A stretch of DNA of 64,000 bases from positions 8,168,110 to 8,232,109 of the forward strand of contig NC_087197.1 of assembly GCF_035594125.1 (NCBI RefSeq), in the 5' to 3' direction. The notes beneath the pieces are model-generated. The model saw only the letters and a list, made by a program, of their open reading frames with translations. It was not told where the DNA came from and did no database searches. Positions 62,389 to 64,000 of this stretch are shown here, piece after piece. The DNA comes from Scylla paramamosain (Eukaryota; Arthropoda; Malacostraca; Decapoda; Portunidae). The translations under genes and the position numbers were made by a program. Position 1 is the first letter of the stretch. Each line of letters starts with the position of its first letter.

Positions 62389-63329
62389 CACATTTGGTAA
62401 GGTAGTTCTGTTTCTCAATTAAAAGTGTTATTCATGAGTTTTAGCATTTTGGTATGTAAGAAACTTCTCTATATACACGAGTTTTTGCGTTTTTAGTCTT
62501 GTGGTTCTTGTGAAACTATAAAACAATCATTATACACGTTTCTCTAAATATCCTTTTTTCTTCCCAATATAGAGTGCTTTTACATCCATTTTCGCACTTT
62601 TTTGTAAGTAAAAAGCCCCAAAACACGTTGCTTTGCATCCGTTTTAGCGTTTTTTCTACGTAAAACGCTGAAAAGACACGTTTTCAGTAATTTTGTTTTG
62701 GATTCACATATTGACTGACTTCCATATTATTTATCGGTTTAGTGCCTAACATATTGAAAAACACTGAAACAATCCGAAAAAAAAGCTATAATTAACTTTT
62801 TTGATAATGTTCTTTTTTCCACATAAATTCCCTGAAATTTGGCAGAATTTTTTATTTTTTCTTTTCTTTTTTTTGTCTTTAAAGAGTGTTATTTGTGGGT
62901 TTTAACGTTTTGGTACTTAAGGAACTTCAAAACAGTCAAAATACACGTTTTTCGTAATGTCCTTTCGTTTCCCAAAGATAGGGTTCTTTGCATGTATTTA
63001 AGCGTTTTTATAAGTAACATGATCAAAAACACTTAAAACACATGTTTTTTGTAATGTTTTTTCTGCTTCTCCATAAAGAAGTGTTTTGCATGCGTTTTAG
63101 CGTTTTGGTACGTAAGGAGCTCAAAAACACATAATGGCAAGTTCTTGGTCAAAGTTGGTTTTATACCCATGTAATGTGATTACCCTGCTTTCTAGTGCTT
63201 TATTGCCAAACACGCTTAAAAACACTCAAAAGACACTTCTGGTAATGTCATTTTTTTCTCACATAAAGCTAGTTTCGCATGCTTTTTGGGATTTTGCTAA
63301 CTAACAATGTGAAAAACAATGAAAATACA
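62389..63329 (-). repeat. Satellite unit, class r, hub deleted
   Basis: Mirror of 1255-2305: 'ggcagaattttttatttttt' joins X to the A/T tract. This copy has in addition lost most of F near 62765 and part of the H/I border near 62625. Confidence 0.85.
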
Positions 63330-64000
63330 CGCTTTTGGTAAGATTGTTCTGTTTCTCAATTAAGATTGTTATTCATGAGTTTCAGCATTTGGTATCTAAG
63401 AAACTTCTTTATATACACAAGTTTCAGCGCTTTTTGCCTTGTGGTTCTTGTGAACCACAAGTTTTTTTGCTCGAAAATAATAAGACACTCATTATACACG
63501 TTTCTCGTAATGTCCTTTTCTTTCCTAATAGGGAGTGCTTTGCATCCATTTTCACCTTTTTTGTAGGTAACCAGCTCAAAAATACTGAAAATATAGTTTT
63601 TTTTGTAACGTTATTCTATTTTTTTTCATATTGGTTAGTTTGCATCCGTTTTAACGTTTTTCTACGTAAAACACCGAAAAGACACGTTTTCAGTAATTTT
63701 GTTTTGGATTCCCATATAGAGTGACTTTCATGTTATTTATCGTTTTGGTGCCTAACAAGCTGAAAAACACTCATAAGACAGTTTTCTGGCAAAGACGTTT
63801 GATTTCCCCATATAGGTGGCTTTGCATGCACTTTATGGTTTGCTACATAACAGTCGAGAAAAAAAAAGCTAAAATTAACTTTTTTGATAATGTTCTTATT
63901 TCAGAAAATTTCATGAATTTTGCTTGAATTTTGGCACCTCGGTACCTGTGAAGATGAATAAGAAAGAAAAAAAATATCGTATTTTTTTATTTATTTATTA
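63330..64000 (-). repeat. Satellite unit, class p, hub 63941, cut by window end
   Basis: Mirror of 576-1254, including the J1 hairpin (63438-63461). It runs off the window in the A/T tract. Confidence 0.85.
63438..63461. repeat. J1 hairpin, 10-bp stem (mirror copy)
   Basis: 'cttgtggttc', loop 'ttgt', 'gaaccacaag'. It is the mirror of 1122-1145. Confidence 0.9.

Larger units (their letters stand above)
36151..64000 (-). repeat. Satellite array, - orientation
   Basis: This is the same satellite family, now reading on the minus strand. The diagnostic words appear reverse-complemented, for example 'gtaactaagaatgtg' (A), 'ggtaacatgatcaaaaac' (D) and 'ggcatctcggtacc' (X hub). The + strand becomes T-rich, so the A/T strand skew flips at the same place. 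Three short modules (about 38793, 48988 and 55158) are inverted back to the + strand. Confidence 0.95.
54830..64000 (-). repeat. Right arm of large inverted duplication
   Basis: This is the mirror partner of 575-9880. The last bases of the window, reverse-complemented, reproduce the variant at 576-720, with hub neighbour 'gtaccgaggtgcc' and then 'caagcaaaattcatgaaa'. The match therefore reaches the window edge and probably continues outside. The inner end lies in monomer E near 54830. Below that point the sequence pairs with 31.9 kb instead of 9.9 kb. Confidence 0.85.

Noticed and set aside
15..64000. About seventy open frames of 60-129 codons on both strands, many sharing phrases like LSVFELLTYQNAKTHAK
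   Set aside because: They follow the satellite monomers (about 96 bp = 32 codons), occur in both strands at the same place, have no consistent start or stop, and break wherever a monomer is 95 or 97 bp. The shared phrases reflect repeat ancestry, not protein selection.
1..64000. CRISPR-like array because of regular short repeats
   Set aside because: The repeats are about 96 bp with diverged copies and no unique spacers, no cas genes are present, and the LINE shows a eukaryotic genome.

Overview
The whole window is eukaryotic satellite DNA, apart from one broken retrotransposon fragment (about 26385-27630). I see no intact protein gene, rRNA, tRNA, CRISPR array or bacterial signal. The DNA is strongly A+T-rich. 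The many short open frames are F/K/N-rich by-products of a repeat whose length is close to a multiple of three. The retrotransposon belongs to the CR1-like group of LINEs, which is common in vertebrates. This suggests a fish, jawless vertebrate, cartilaginous fish, lungfish or amphibian, and a heterochromatic (for example pericentromeric) locus. The species cannot be fixed from the sequence.

Layout, smallest scale first. (1) The monomer is about 96 bp, with a core like 'gagtgtttttgagc', 'taccaaaacgctaaaac', 'catgcaaa' and 'aacattaccaaaaac'. (2) Twelve diverged monomers (here named A B C D E X F G H I J1 J2) form a higher-order unit of about 1.1 kb. A simple A/(TAAA)n/T tract lies between E and X, and a GGTACC 'hub' lies in X. 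Units fall into four classes by the bases after the hub: p ('taagaacattatc'), q ('gataaaagaatattatc'), r ('gtggaaaaaagaac') and s ('gtaaaaaaaatcatta'). (3) Units in the order s-q-q-p-p-[inverted module]-r form a super-repeat of about 6.3 kb. Five full or partial copies are visible. (4) The array is on the + strand from 1 to about 36140 and on the - strand from about 36150 to 64000. The two ends are mirror images: 0.58-9.88 kb pairs with 64.0-54.83 kb, and they share private deletions, fusions and point changes.

Region by region. 1-9122 holds + units, including super-repeat P1. 9123-9579 is an inverted module. 9580-13388 holds + units with several deletions. 13389-13866 is a second inverted module. 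13867-26384 holds + units. 26385-27630 is a 5'-truncated, internally deleted CR1-like LINE. 27631-27834 holds two monomers seen nowhere else in this form. 27835-36140 holds + units, including partial super-repeat P2. A join with a 10-bp duplication lies at 36131-36150. 36151-64000 holds - units with super-repeats P3, P4 and P5 and three modules that here read on the + strand.

Nothing here acts as a pathway. The interest lies in how the DNA has been rebuilt: unequal exchange, inverted insertion, templated duplications at joins, and amplification of already rearranged blocks. All unit boundaries were placed by eye and carry an error of about 10-30 bp. Correspondences between copies come from shared rare variants, not from computed alignments.
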